DNA of 64,000 bases, taken from positions 62,001 through 126,000 of the forward strand of contig NZ_SMLK01000002.1 in NCBI RefSeq assembly GCF_004681975.1, given 5' to 3'. Source of the stretch: Ramlibacter humi (GTDB taxonomy: Bacteria > Pseudomonadota > Gammaproteobacteria > Burkholderiales > Burkholderiaceae_C). The notes beneath the pieces were generated by a model. That model was not told where the DNA came from. It saw only the letters and a list, made by a program, of their open reading frames with translations, and searched no databases. Both the position numbers and the translations under genes were made by a program. Below, piece by piece: positions 32,318 through 40,489 of the stretch; position 1 is the stretch's first letter, and each line of letters begins with the position of its first letter.

Positions 32318-34318
32318 GTGGTTTTGGGCATTCACGGAGACACGGCCGCCACGAGCGGCCGCGAGAAACGCTTCGTGCGCACCCTGATGGCCTCCGCCGC
32401 GATCGCGGTGCTGGCAGGGTGCGCGGTCACGCCGATGGCGCTGACGAAGGAAGAACAGTCGACGAAGGCGCAAGAAGACCTGGCCGCGGTCATCCAGGCC
32501 GGCGAAGCGGTGACCGCGCCGCTGGCGCTGTCCGATGCGATGGCGCGCGCGGTGCGGCACAACCTGGAGCTGCGCGTGCGCCAGATGGAGACCGCGCTGT
32601 CGGCCAGCCAGCTGGACCTGTCGAACTACGACATGCTGCCGCGCCTGGCGCTGTCGGCGGGCTACACGTCGCGCAACAACGACGCGTTCGGCCTGGGCTA
32701 CCAGCCCAACGGCACGATCAGCAGCGTGCCCAGCGCCGCCGTGGAGCGCAGCCATGCGACGTACAACGCGGCGCTGTCCTGGAACATCCTGGACTTCGGC
32801 GCCAGCTACTACCGCGCCAAGCAGAACGCCGACCAGGTGCTGGTGATGGAGGAGCGCCGCCGCCGCGCCCTGCAGAACCTGGTGCTGGACGTGCAGCTGG
32901 CCTGGTGGCGCGCCGAAGCGGCCCAGCGCCTGCTGCCGCAGATCGACGCGATGATGGTCGACATCGAGCGCGGCTCGGAACGCTCGCGCATGATCGAAGC
33001 GCGCCGGCTGCTGCCGCCGCTGCAGATCATCGCGTACCGCCGCTCGCTGCTGGACCTGCAGCAGCAGCTGAGCACGCGCCGCCAGGAGCTGGTGCAGTGG
33101 CGCGGCGAATTCGCCGACCTGGTGGGGCTGCGTCCGGGCGAAGCCTACCGCGTCGCCACGCCGGAGCAGCCACAGGTGGCGCTGCCCGACCTGATCGCCC
33201 GCATCGACGACCTGGAGGCGATGGCCATCGAGCGCCGCCCCGAGCTGGGCGAGGAGCGCTACCGCGAGCGCATCACGGCGCTGGAAGGCCGCAAGCAGAT
33301 CCTGCAGCTGCTGCCGGGCCTGACGCTGAACGCCGGCGCCAACTACGACAGCAACCGCTTCCTCATCAACAACCAGTGGAACGAGGCCGGCGCGCTGGTG
33401 TCGTTCAACCTGCTCAAGCTGCTGTCGCTGCCTTCGGTGAAGCGCACGACGGAAGCGTCGAAACAGCTGGACCAGGCGCGGCGCCTGGCCATCACCGCCG
33501 CCGTGATGACGCAGACGCGCATCGCGGTGAACCGCTACCAGCTGCTCAAGCACGAGCTGGGCGTGTGGGACGAGGCGCTGGCCGACGACCGTTCGCTGGT
33601 GCGCGCGATGCGCGCCACGCAGCAGTCGGGCCTGGAAACGGAGCTGGAACTGATCCGCGCCGCCGCCCGCCTGGCCATCACGCAGATCAACCGCGACGTG
33701 GTGCACGCCAACCTCGAGCACGCCATGGGCCGCGTGATGAACTCCGTCGGCTACGACGTGGTGGTGGCCGATGCCAACGTGGACGAGACGCCCACGCTGG
33801 CCAGGCAGCTGAACACCTCGCTGCAGCAGTTCTTCGGCGAGAACTTCGGCACCAAGGCGCCGCCGCCGATGCAGTCGGTGTCCATCGGCGAGATCCACGG
33901 CCTGCCGCCGATGGTGAAGCGCGAGTTCACGGACTCGATGCTCACGGTGCTGCGCGTGGCCCGCATCCCGGTGGCCGAGCAGGGCGGCGCGGTGCGGACC
34001 GACGTCGACGTGGTCTTCGGCGCGAAACAGGACTCGGGCCGGCCGGTCACGCTGAAGGTCACGCTGCTGGGCGGCAACGGCCAGCAGGTGCTGCAGACCG
34101 CCGAGATGAAGTCCATGCTGGTCGAGCCGGTGACGTCCGACCAGTGGAAAGTCCTGGGTGAGGCGGCCGTGTTCAAGGTCGCGGAAAATCTGCGCATGTT
34201 GCTTGGCGGTGGCCTGAAGGCCGCGGCCGAAGCGGACACGCTGTCCCTCACCGAAGGCAACACGCTCAAGCTGGACCGGCGCTGGACCGGTCCGGCCCCC
34301 GCTTCCCAGCAGCCGTGA
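32318..34318 (+). CDS. TolC-family outer-membrane lipoprotein with C-terminal extension
   Basis: The product (666 residues from GTG at 32318; TTG at 32324 has better spacing to the GAGGGGGAG ribosome-binding site) has a signal sequence ending in lipobox LAGC with Cys35. It then has the two-fold alpha-helical pattern of TolC/OEP proteins, including long Ala/Leu/Arg/Gln-rich helices and the SALSWNILDFG-type strand region (here ALSWNILDFGASYY). TolC proteins form the trimeric outer-membrane channel of type I secretion and efflux pumps. At 666 residues it is ~200 longer than usual; the extra part (~residues 505-650) looks like a separate alpha/beta domain of unknown function. It starts 28 bases after the giant gene stop and overlaps the next gene, so it belongs to the same operon. 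Confidence 0.85.
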   Translation: MVLGIHGDTAATSGREKRFVRTLMASAAIAVLAGCAVTPMALTKEEQSTKAQEDLAAVIQAGEAVTAPLALSDAMARAVRHNLELRVRQMETALSASQLDLSNYDMLPRLALSAGYTSRNNDAFGLGYQPNGTISSVPSAAVERSHATYNAALSWNILDFGASYYRAKQNADQVLVMEERRRRALQNLVLDVQLAWWRAEAAQRLLPQIDAMMVDIERGSERSRMIEARRLLPPLQIIAYRRSLLDLQQQLSTRRQELVQWRGEFADLVGLRPGEAYRVATPEQPQVALPDLIARIDDLEAMAIERRPELGEERYRERITALEGRKQILQLLPGLTLNAGANYDSNRFLINNQWNEAGALVSFNLLKLLSLPSVKRTTEASKQLDQARRLAITAAVMTQTRIAVNRYQLLKHELGVWDEALADDRSLVRAMRATQQSGLETELELIRAAARLAITQINRDVVHANLEHAMGRVMNSVGYDVVVADANVDETPTLARQLNTSLQQFFGENFGTKAPPPMQSVSIGEIHGLPPMVKREFTDSMLTVLRVARIPVAEQGGAVRTDVDVVFGAKQDSGRPVTLKVTLLGGNGQQVLQTAEMKSMLVEPVTSDQWKVLGEAAVFKVAENLRMLLGGGLKAAAEADTLSLTEGNTLKLDRRWTGPAPASQQP

Positions 34319-35211
34319 TGCGCATGAAGACGCGCCACGCCAAGACGGAAAACATGATGTCGAAACCACGATCCCCGATCCTGCTTTGCATCGCCTGCGC
34401 GGCGCTGGTGGCGCACGCGGCCTGGGCCGCGGGGCCCACTGCGGTTGCCTCGGCGCCCCAGCCGGCCGCACCCGGCGCGGCCGCGCCGGCTTCGCTGCCG
34501 GCCGCCACGCCTGCGCCCAATGCTCCCGCGCCGGCCACGGCCGCCGACAACGGCACCGTGCGCGCGCTGATCGTCGCGGACATGGAAGCGGTGATCTCCT
34601 CGCAGATCGCCGGCCGCATCACCAGCATGCCCAGGCAGGTGGGCGACACCTTCTCCACCGGCGACCTGCTGGTGGGCTTCGACTGCCAGGACCGCGCCGC
34701 CAACGTGAAGGCCGCGCAGGCCGAGCTGCTGGGCGCGCGCGAAAGCCACCTGGCCAAGATGAAGCTGCAAAGCCTGGGCGCGGTCAGCGACCTGGACGTG
34801 ACGCTGGCCGCCGCCGCCGCCGAGAAGGCCAAGTCGCAACTGGCGCTGGCGCAGGTGCAGGAGAAGTACTGCGTGGTGGCCGCGCCGTACCCGGGCAAGG
34901 TGGTGCGCGTGCGCGCCAAAGCTTTCGAGTCGGTGCAGGTCAGCCAGCCGCTGCTGGAGATCGTGAACCTGGCCAGCCTGCGCGCGCAGATGTTCGTGCC
35001 CTCTTCGTGGGTGCGCTGGATGAAGCCGGGCAAGGCGTTCACCGTCGCGGTGGACGAGACCGGCCAGAGCTACACCGCGCGCGTCTACAGGGTCAGCGGC
35101 CGCATCGACGGCGCCAGCCAGACCGTCGAGGTCATCGCCAAGTTCGACAAGGTGCCGGCCAACCTGCTGCCCGGCATGATCGGCAAGGCCACCTTCCCGG
35201 AGGCGAAGTAG
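34318..35211 (+). CDS. HlyD-like periplasmic adaptor (membrane fusion) protein
   Basis: A ~297-residue protein with a Sec-type signal peptide (core ILLCIACAALVAHAAWA), an Ala/Pro-rich linker, a lipoyl half-motif (GRITSMPRQVGDTFSTGDLL), a short helical hairpin (KAAQAELLGARESHLAKM) and a beta-barrel with the VPSSWVRWMKPG loop. This is a compact RND/HlyD-type adaptor that would bridge an inner-membrane component and TolC in the periplasm. The ATG at 34318 overlaps the upstream TGA by one base, indicating translational coupling; GTG 34315 or ATG 34354/34357 are alternatives, the latter giving a more typical signal-peptide length. Unlike HlyD it has no N-terminal membrane anchor, so it is likely soluble in the periplasm. 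Confidence 0.82.
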   Translation: MRMKTRHAKTENMMSKPRSPILLCIACAALVAHAAWAAGPTAVASAPQPAAPGAAAPASLPAATPAPNAPAPATAADNGTVRALIVADMEAVISSQIAGRITSMPRQVGDTFSTGDLLVGFDCQDRAANVKAAQAELLGARESHLAKMKLQSLGAVSDLDVTLAAAAAEKAKSQLALAQVQEKYCVVAAPYPGKVVRVRAKAFESVQVSQPLLEIVNLASLRAQMFVPSSWVRWMKPGKAFTVAVDETGQSYTARVYRVSGRIDGASQTVEVIAKFDKVPANLLPGMIGKATFPEAK

Positions 35212-35217
35212 CGTCCG

Positions 35218-36543
35218 ATGGAAGCCCTTGATCCGGCCCAGGCCCTGCTTCGCTACGAAGCGGAGCTGGTGGCGGCCGGCTCCGCCGCGGAAGCCTCGTT
35301 CGTCGCCGTCAACCGGCTCGGCAGCATCCTGCCGTTCCGGCTGGCGGTGCTGCTGCAGCCCGACCCGGTGCGTCACGCGCGCGTGACGTCGGTTTCGCAC
35401 CTGTACGAGATCGACGAGAACGCTCCCTTCGCGCAGTGGCTCGGCCGCCTGGCCAGGCATTTCGGCGCGCAGGAGACGGCCATCCTGCATGCCGCCGACC
35501 TGCCGCCCGAGCTGGCGGCGGATTGGAGCGAGTGGCTGCCCGAGCATGCGGCGATGTGCCGGCTGGCCACGCCGGCCGGCCAGCTGATCGGCTGGTTGCT
35601 GGTGGGGTTCGACGAAGCGCCCGACGAGGGCGGCCAGGCGCTGCTGCAGCTGGGCGCGCGCCAGGTCGCGCTGGTGCTGGGCGCGTGGCAAGGGCGGCGC
35701 TGGTTCAGCTTCGGGCAGATCCGGCGCGTGTTCACGCGCAAGGTCGTGTTCGCCATCGTGGCGGCGGTGGCGCTGGTGATGGTGATCCCGGTGCGGCTGT
35801 CGGCGCTGGCGCCGGCGGAAGTCACGCCGCTCGCGCCCGCTTCCATCGCGGCGCCCACCGAGGGCGTGGTGGCGAAATTCCAGGTGTCGCCCAACACGCT
35901 GGTGAAGGCCGGCGATGTCGTCGCGTTGCTCGACGACACCGTGCTGCGCAACCGCTACGCCGTCGCGCTGAAGGGCCTGGAGATCGCGCGCGCCGAGCTG
36001 GCCCGCGCCGGCTCCAAGGCATTCGGCGACGACCAGAGCCGCGCCGACCTGCTGACGCTGAAGGCCCGCGCCGACGAGAAGCAGGCCGAAGTCGCGTACA
36101 CCGAAGACCTGCTCTCGCGCGTGCAGCTGCGCGCGCCGCAGGCCGGGCTGGTCGTCTACTCCAGCCCCGACGAATGGGTGGGCCGCACGGTGGTCACCGG
36201 CGAGCGCATCGCCACCGTGTCCGATCCCACGCGCGCCGGCCTCACGGTGCACGTGGCCGCCGACGATGCCATCACGCTGGTGCCCGGCGCCGAGGTGCGC
36301 TTCTTCCAGAACATCGCGCCGCTGTCCGCGCTGGACGCGAAGCTCACCGAAGTGGGCTACGAGGCGGAGCAGACGGTGGACGCGGGCCTCGCGTTCACGC
36401 TGCGGGCGGAATTCCTTCCCGGCACCGAAGTGCCGCGGCTGGGCCTGCGCGGCACGGCCAAGGTGTACGGCGACAAGGTGCCGCTGGGCTACTACCTGCT
36501 GCGCCGGCCGCTGGCTTCGCTGCGCCGCCTGCTGGGGCTCTGA
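35218..36543 (+). CDS. GAF-like / HlyD fusion adaptor protein
   Basis: The 441-residue protein has three parts. Residues ~10-165 form a cytoplasmic GAF-like domain (start MEALDPAQALLRYEAELV; SSVSHLYEID-like centre; C-terminal helix QALLQLGARQVALVLG). A single membrane helix spans ~175-195 (VVFAIVAAVALVMVIPVRL). The rest is a periplasmic HlyD-type adaptor with lipoyl half-motifs (APTEGVVAKFQVSPNTLVKAGD and APQAGLVVYSSPDEWVG), a helical hairpin and a beta-barrel. It starts six bases after the previous stop and its TGA overlaps the next ATG. A cytosolic sensory-type domain on an adaptor suggests the export channel is gated or recognises substrate inside the cell; this is inference. No ligand-binding residues can be assigned. 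Confidence 0.8.
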   Translation: MEALDPAQALLRYEAELVAAGSAAEASFVAVNRLGSILPFRLAVLLQPDPVRHARVTSVSHLYEIDENAPFAQWLGRLARHFGAQETAILHAADLPPELAADWSEWLPEHAAMCRLATPAGQLIGWLLVGFDEAPDEGGQALLQLGARQVALVLGAWQGRRWFSFGQIRRVFTRKVVFAIVAAVALVMVIPVRLSALAPAEVTPLAPASIAAPTEGVVAKFQVSPNTLVKAGDVVALLDDTVLRNRYAVALKGLEIARAELARAGSKAFGDDQSRADLLTLKARADEKQAEVAYTEDLLSRVQLRAPQAGLVVYSSPDEWVGRTVVTGERIATVSDPTRAGLTVHVAADDAITLVPGAEVRFFQNIAPLSALDAKLTEVGYEAEQTVDAGLAFTLRAEFLPGTEVPRLGLRGTAKVYGDKVPLGYYLLRRPLASLRRLLGL

Positions 36544-38726
36544 TGGCCACCGCCGGCGTGCCGACCATCGGGCAGCTGCCCAAGGGCGCGGTGCCCTCGG
36601 GCGTTCCCGGCCCGGTCGACCCCGCCACCGTGCCGCTGCCGCCGCTGCGCGGCGACCTGCACATCCTGCGGGTGGGCACGTTCCGCGACGGCTCGCCGCG
36701 CTTTCGCATCCACGACCCGTTGCGCAACAAGTACTTCGAGCTGGGTTTGGTGGACGTGGACATCCTCAGCCACTGGCAGGAGGGCGAGACGCCCGCCGAC
36801 CTGGCCGGGCGCATGCTGGAAGAGGGCGCCACGCCGGTCGACCCGGAAGAGATCGTCGCGCTTCGCATGCTGCTGGTGCGCTACCAGCTGGTGGCGGCGC
36901 ACGACGGCGGCGGCTTCATGGCGCTGCGCGAGATGTACAAGCGCACCGAGCAGCACTGGCTGGCCTGGCTGCTGCACCACTACCTGTTCTTCCGCATCCC
37001 GCTGCTGCGGCCCGATGCGTGGCTGGTGCGCATGCTGCCGTGGGCGCGCATGCTGGTTTCGAAGCCCGTGCTGTTCGTGCTGGCGGTGCTGGCGCTGGTG
37101 ACGCCGGTGATGCTGGCGCACGAGTGGCACGCGTACATGGAATCGCTGCAGGGCCTGCTGTCCTTCGAAGGCATCATGGCTTCGGCGGTGGCGGCCTTCT
37201 TCGCCAAGATCCTGCACGAATGCGGCCACGCGTTCGTCGCCCGCGCCCAGGGGGTGCGCGTGCCCGTGATGGGCGTGGCCTTCCTCGTCATGTGGCCGGT
37301 GCTCTACACCGACACCAGCGACAGCTGGAAGCTCCAGGACCACAAGTCGCGCTTCCGCATCGCGGCCGCCGGCATCGCCACCGAGATGGCGATCGCGCTG
37401 GTGTGCCTGTTCCTGTGGACCATCACGCCGCCGGGCGGCCTGCGCTCCGCGTTCTTCTTCCTGTCCACGACGTCGGTGCTGATCACGCTGTCGCTCAACG
37501 GCAGTCCGTTCATGCGGTTCGACGGCTACTTCCTGCTGTCCGACGCCATGGACTTCCCGAACCTGCACGAGCGCGCCGGCGCGATGGCCAAGTGGTGGAT
37601 GCGCAAATGGCTGTGGGGCCGGGACATCCCGGCGCCGGAGCACCACCCGCAAAAGACCGCGCGCTTCCTGATCACGTTCGCGCTCATCACCTGGGCCTAC
37701 CGCGGCATCGTGTTCTTCGGCATCGCGATGGTCGTGTACTACGCGTTCTTCAAGCTGCTGGGCATCGTGCTGATGCTGGTGGAGCTGGGCGTGTTCATCG
37801 TGCGGCCGGTGATCGCCGAGGGCGTGGCGCTGTACAGGATCCGCGAGGAGCTGAAGCCGCGCTGGTGGCGCGTCACCGCGCTGGCGGTGCTGGTGTTCGG
37901 CGGGCTGACGCTGTGGGCCTGGTCGGGCGAATCGCGCTCGTCGGGCCTGCTGCTGGCTTCGGACGAAACGCGCCTGTACCCGCCGGCGCCCGCGCGCGTG
38001 CTGAAGGTCGGCGTGCGGCACGGCCAGGCCGTCAAGGCGGGCGACGTGCTGCTGGAGCTGGAGTCGCCGGAACTCGCGTACCGCGCGCAGGGCAACCGCG
38101 CGCGCATCGAAGGCCTGCAGGGCGAGCTGGCGCGCATCCCGGCCAACGAGAAGCAGCGCGAGCGCAGCCTGGTGATGCAGGAAGAGCTGGCGCAAGCCAT
38201 GTCGGAGCAGCAGGCCACGCAGGAAGAAGCGGCGCTGTTGACGATGAAGGCGCAGACCGCGGGCCGCGTGGTGGACCTGCAGCCCGATCTGGTGCCGGGC
38301 CGCTGGCTGAATCCGCGCAAGCTGATCGGCCGCGTGGTCGCCACCGGGCACGGCCAGGTGCGCGCCTGGGTCACCGAGTCGCAGGTGCGCCGGCTGCAGG
38401 TGGGCGAGGAAGTGCGCTTCGTGCCGCGCCAGCCGGAGCTGCCGCGCATCACCGGCAAGGTCGTGCGCGTGGACCACACCGGCACGCGCATCCTGCCGCA
38501 CCAGCTGCTGGGCGGACAGCACGGCGGCGACCTGGTCGCCAGCCAGAACTCGCGCGGCGAATGGGAGATGCGGCAGACGCTGTACCAGGTGGACGTGGAA
38601 ACCGACGTGCCCGCGCCGGCTTCGGTCACGCCCGGGCGGCTGCACGTGCCGACGGGACCGGTCGACGCGCTGGTCGCCTCGCTGCGCCAGTTCCTGACGG
38701 TGCTGGTGCGGGAATCGGGGTTCTAG
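36543..38726 (+). CDS. PqqD-like / M50 site-2-protease-like / HlyD fusion membrane protein
   Basis: The 727-residue protein starts at ATG 36543 inside the upstream TGA (TGATG); the frame stays open upstream, but coupling fixes the start. Residues ~40-125 resemble a PqqD-like winged-helix (DPLRNKYFELG, VDILSHWQEGETPADLAGRM). A polytopic domain follows (~173-460) with the zinc motif HECGH at 225-229 and the second M50 motif SPFMRFDGY with Asp327. Both catalytic motifs are intact. After the last helix (~442-462) comes a periplasmic HlyD-type adaptor (VLKVGVRHGQAVKAGDVLL, a coiled hairpin ~510-560, then a beta-barrel). M50 proteins cleave within membranes; similar M50-HlyD proteins occur in peptide and bacteriocin export clusters. 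Here it takes the place an ABC ATPase normally occupies. Last gene of the operon. Confidence 0.85.
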   Translation: MATAGVPTIGQLPKGAVPSGVPGPVDPATVPLPPLRGDLHILRVGTFRDGSPRFRIHDPLRNKYFELGLVDVDILSHWQEGETPADLAGRMLEEGATPVDPEEIVALRMLLVRYQLVAAHDGGGFMALREMYKRTEQHWLAWLLHHYLFFRIPLLRPDAWLVRMLPWARMLVSKPVLFVLAVLALVTPVMLAHEWHAYMESLQGLLSFEGIMASAVAAFFAKILHECGHAFVARAQGVRVPVMGVAFLVMWPVLYTDTSDSWKLQDHKSRFRIAAAGIATEMAIALVCLFLWTITPPGGLRSAFFFLSTTSVLITLSLNGSPFMRFDGYFLLSDAMDFPNLHERAGAMAKWWMRKWLWGRDIPAPEHHPQKTARFLITFALITWAYRGIVFFGIAMVVYYAFFKLLGIVLMLVELGVFIVRPVIAEGVALYRIREELKPRWWRVTALAVLVFGGLTLWAWSGESRSSGLLLASDETRLYPPAPARVLKVGVRHGQAVKAGDVLLELESPELAYRAQGNRARIEGLQGELARIPANEKQRERSLVMQEELAQAMSEQQATQEEAALLTMKAQTAGRVVDLQPDLVPGRWLNPRKLIGRVVATGHGQVRAWVTESQVRRLQVGEEVRFVPRQPELPRITGKVVRVDHTGTRILPHQLLGGQHGGDLVASQNSRGEWEMRQTLYQVDVETDVPAPASVTPGRLHVPTGPVDALVASLRQFLTVLVRESGF

Positions 38727-38733
38727 GAGAGAG

Positions 38734-38841
38734 AACTCCCGTACGCGAAAGGCGCGAAAGCCGCGCGAAGGACGCGAAGAAGATTCGGGAATTCCTTTCG
38801 CGCCTTTCGCGCCACCTTCGCGTCCTTCGCGTACGGGAGTT
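38734..38841. repeat. intergenic palindromic element, type 1, probable bidirectional terminator
   Basis: A perfect 16-bp inverted repeat, AACTCCCGTACGCGAA (38734-38749) and its complement (38826-38841), encloses further complementary blocks: GAAAGGCGCGAAAG (38747-38760) with 38795-38808, and CGCGAAGGACGCGAAG (38764-38779) with its complement near 38815-38830. Left order is A-B-C, right order B'-C'-A', so the inner arms are permuted. It lies between convergent genes and probably acts as a terminator or extragenic palindromic repeat. Confidence 0.7.
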
Positions 38842-38852
38842 GTTCCCGAAGT

Positions 38853-40472
38853 TCAAGCCGGCGAGGGCTGCCGCAGCCGGAACCGCTGCAGCTTGCCCGT
38901 CTCCGTGCGCGGCAGCGAGCTGACGAACTCGATCTCGCGCGGGTACTTGTACGGCGCGATGGTGGACTTCACGTGCTCCTGCAGCGCCTTCACCAGCGCA
39001 TCGCCGGGTTCGTGGCCGGGCTTGAGCACGCAGAACGCCTTCACGATCATCCCGCGCTCGTCGTCGGGCTTGCCGATGACGCCGCATTCGGCCACCGCGG
39101 GATGGCGCAGCAGCGCATCCTCGACCTCGGGTCCGCCGACGTTGTAGCCGGCGGTGATGATCATGTCGTCGGCACGCGCCTGGTAGATGAAGTAGCCGTC
39201 CTCGTCCTGCACGAAGGCATCGCCGGGGTAGTTCCAGCCGTCCTTCACGTAGTTGCCCTGGCGTGGGTCGTCCAGGTAGCGGCAGCCCGTGGGGCCGATG
39301 ACCGCCAGCTTGCCGATGGTGCCGCGCGGCACCTCGCGGCCCTCGTCGTCCACCACCTTGGCCTGGTAGCCGGGCACGGCCTTGCCGATGGCGCCGCGCT
39401 TCACGTCGGCCCCCGCGGATGAAATGAAGATGTGGAACATCTCGGTGGCGCCGATGCCGTCGCACATCTCGATGCCGCTGGCTTCCTTCCACAGCTGCCG
39501 CGTGGCGTCGGGCAGGCCTTCGCCGGCGCTGACGCAGATGCGCAGCTTGCCCACGCCCCGCTTGCGCGCGAAGGGCGCCATCTGCCGGTAGAACGTGGGC
39601 GCGGTGTAGCAGATGGTCGCGCCCACTTCGTTGATGGTGTTGACCAGCGACTCGGGCGTGTACGGGCCTTCGGCGAAGTAGATGGACGAACCCGACCACA
39701 TCGGGAACACCAGCAGGCCGCCCAGGCCGAAGGTGAAAGCCAGCGGCGGCGAGCCCACCACCACGTCGTCGGGCGTGGCCTTCAGCACGTGGCGCGGCCA
39801 GGCCTCGCACGCGGCCAGCACGTCGCGGTGCGTGTGCACGGCGGCCTTGGGCTTGCCGGTGGTGCCGGAGGTGAACGCCATCAGCGCGATGTCGTCGCCG
39901 TCGGTGGCGCAGGGCGCGAAGTCGCCGTCCTTCTGCGCCGAGCGAACAGCCAGCGAGCCGGGCTCGTTGGGCGCGCCGAACACGACGACGTCGCGCAGCA
40001 CGGGCCGGCCTTCGCGCGCTTTCTCCAGCTCATCCACGAGCTTCGCGTCGCACAAGGCGACCACCGGCTGCGACTTGTCGATGATGTCGCCGAGCTCGCG
40101 CGCGCGCAGCAGCGGCATGGTGGCCACCGCGACCAGGCCGGCCTTCGCCACGGCCAGCCACGCGAGCGCCAGGCCGATGGAGTTGCCGCCGCGCAGCAGC
40201 ACGCGGTTGCCGGGCACCAGGCCCAGGTCTTCCATCAGCACGCGCGCGATGCGGTCCACGCGGTCGCGCACGTCGGCATACGTCAGCGTGATGCGCGGCG
40301 AACGCAGCATGGGGCGATCGGCCCAGCCCTTGGCCGCGGCCTTGTCGAGCAGTTCCTCGACGGCGTTCAGCTTCTGCGGCAGCTTCAGCTCCGGCAGGTC
40401 GTAGCGCAGTTGCGGCCACTGCCCGCGCGGGGGCAGGCGGTCATGCACGAAGCGGTCGATTTGGGCGGACAT
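38853..40472 (-). CDS. benzoate/2-aminobenzoate-CoA ligase-like AMP-forming enzyme
   Basis: The 539-residue protein is an ANL-superfamily adenylate-forming enzyme: P-loop FTSGTTGKPKAA (~residues 199-210), GATEMFHIF motif, hinge region ADDMIITAGYN and C-terminal PRTETGKLQR with the catalytic Lys near 524. The N-terminal LPPRGQWPQL and overall pattern resemble benzoate- and 2-aminobenzoate-CoA ligases, which activate aromatic acids to CoA thioesters with ATP in the cytoplasm. ATG at 40472 is preceded by GAAGGAG six bases upstream. It follows the MarR gene by 17 bases, so the two form an operon, consistent with MarR-type repression relieved by an aromatic acyl-CoA. Substrate is not certain; other aryl or short-chain acids are possible. 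Confidence 0.85.
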   Translation of the reverse strand: MSAQIDRFVHDRLPPRGQWPQLRYDLPELKLPQKLNAVEELLDKAAAKGWADRPMLRSPRITLTYADVRDRVDRIARVLMEDLGLVPGNRVLLRGGNSIGLALAWLAVAKAGLVAVATMPLLRARELGDIIDKSQPVVALCDAKLVDELEKAREGRPVLRDVVVFGAPNEPGSLAVRSAQKDGDFAPCATDGDDIALMAFTSGTTGKPKAAVHTHRDVLAACEAWPRHVLKATPDDVVVGSPPLAFTFGLGGLLVFPMWSGSSIYFAEGPYTPESLVNTINEVGATICYTAPTFYRQMAPFARKRGVGKLRICVSAGEGLPDATRQLWKEASGIEMCDGIGATEMFHIFISSAGADVKRGAIGKAVPGYQAKVVDDEGREVPRGTIGKLAVIGPTGCRYLDDPRQGNYVKDGWNYPGDAFVQDEDGYFIYQARADDMIITAGYNVGGPEVEDALLRHPAVAECGVIGKPDDERGMIVKAFCVLKPGHEPGDALVKALQEHVKSTIAPYKYPREIEFVSSLPRTETGKLQRFRLRQPSPA

Positions 40473-40489
40473 CGCGGGCTCCTTCGAAG

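Noticed and set aside
32186-36252. Antisense open frames of 761 and 833 codons over the TolC and HlyD genes
   Set aside because: Low-complexity His/Arg/Gln-rich translations without domains; the opposite strand carries clear family hallmarks.
35436-36542. N-terminal extension of the M50-HlyD frame into the preceding gene
   Set aside because: The frame is open by chance. The in-frame ATG at 36543 overlaps the upstream stop and begins the recognisable protein; upstream residues are the shadow of the GAF-HlyD gene.
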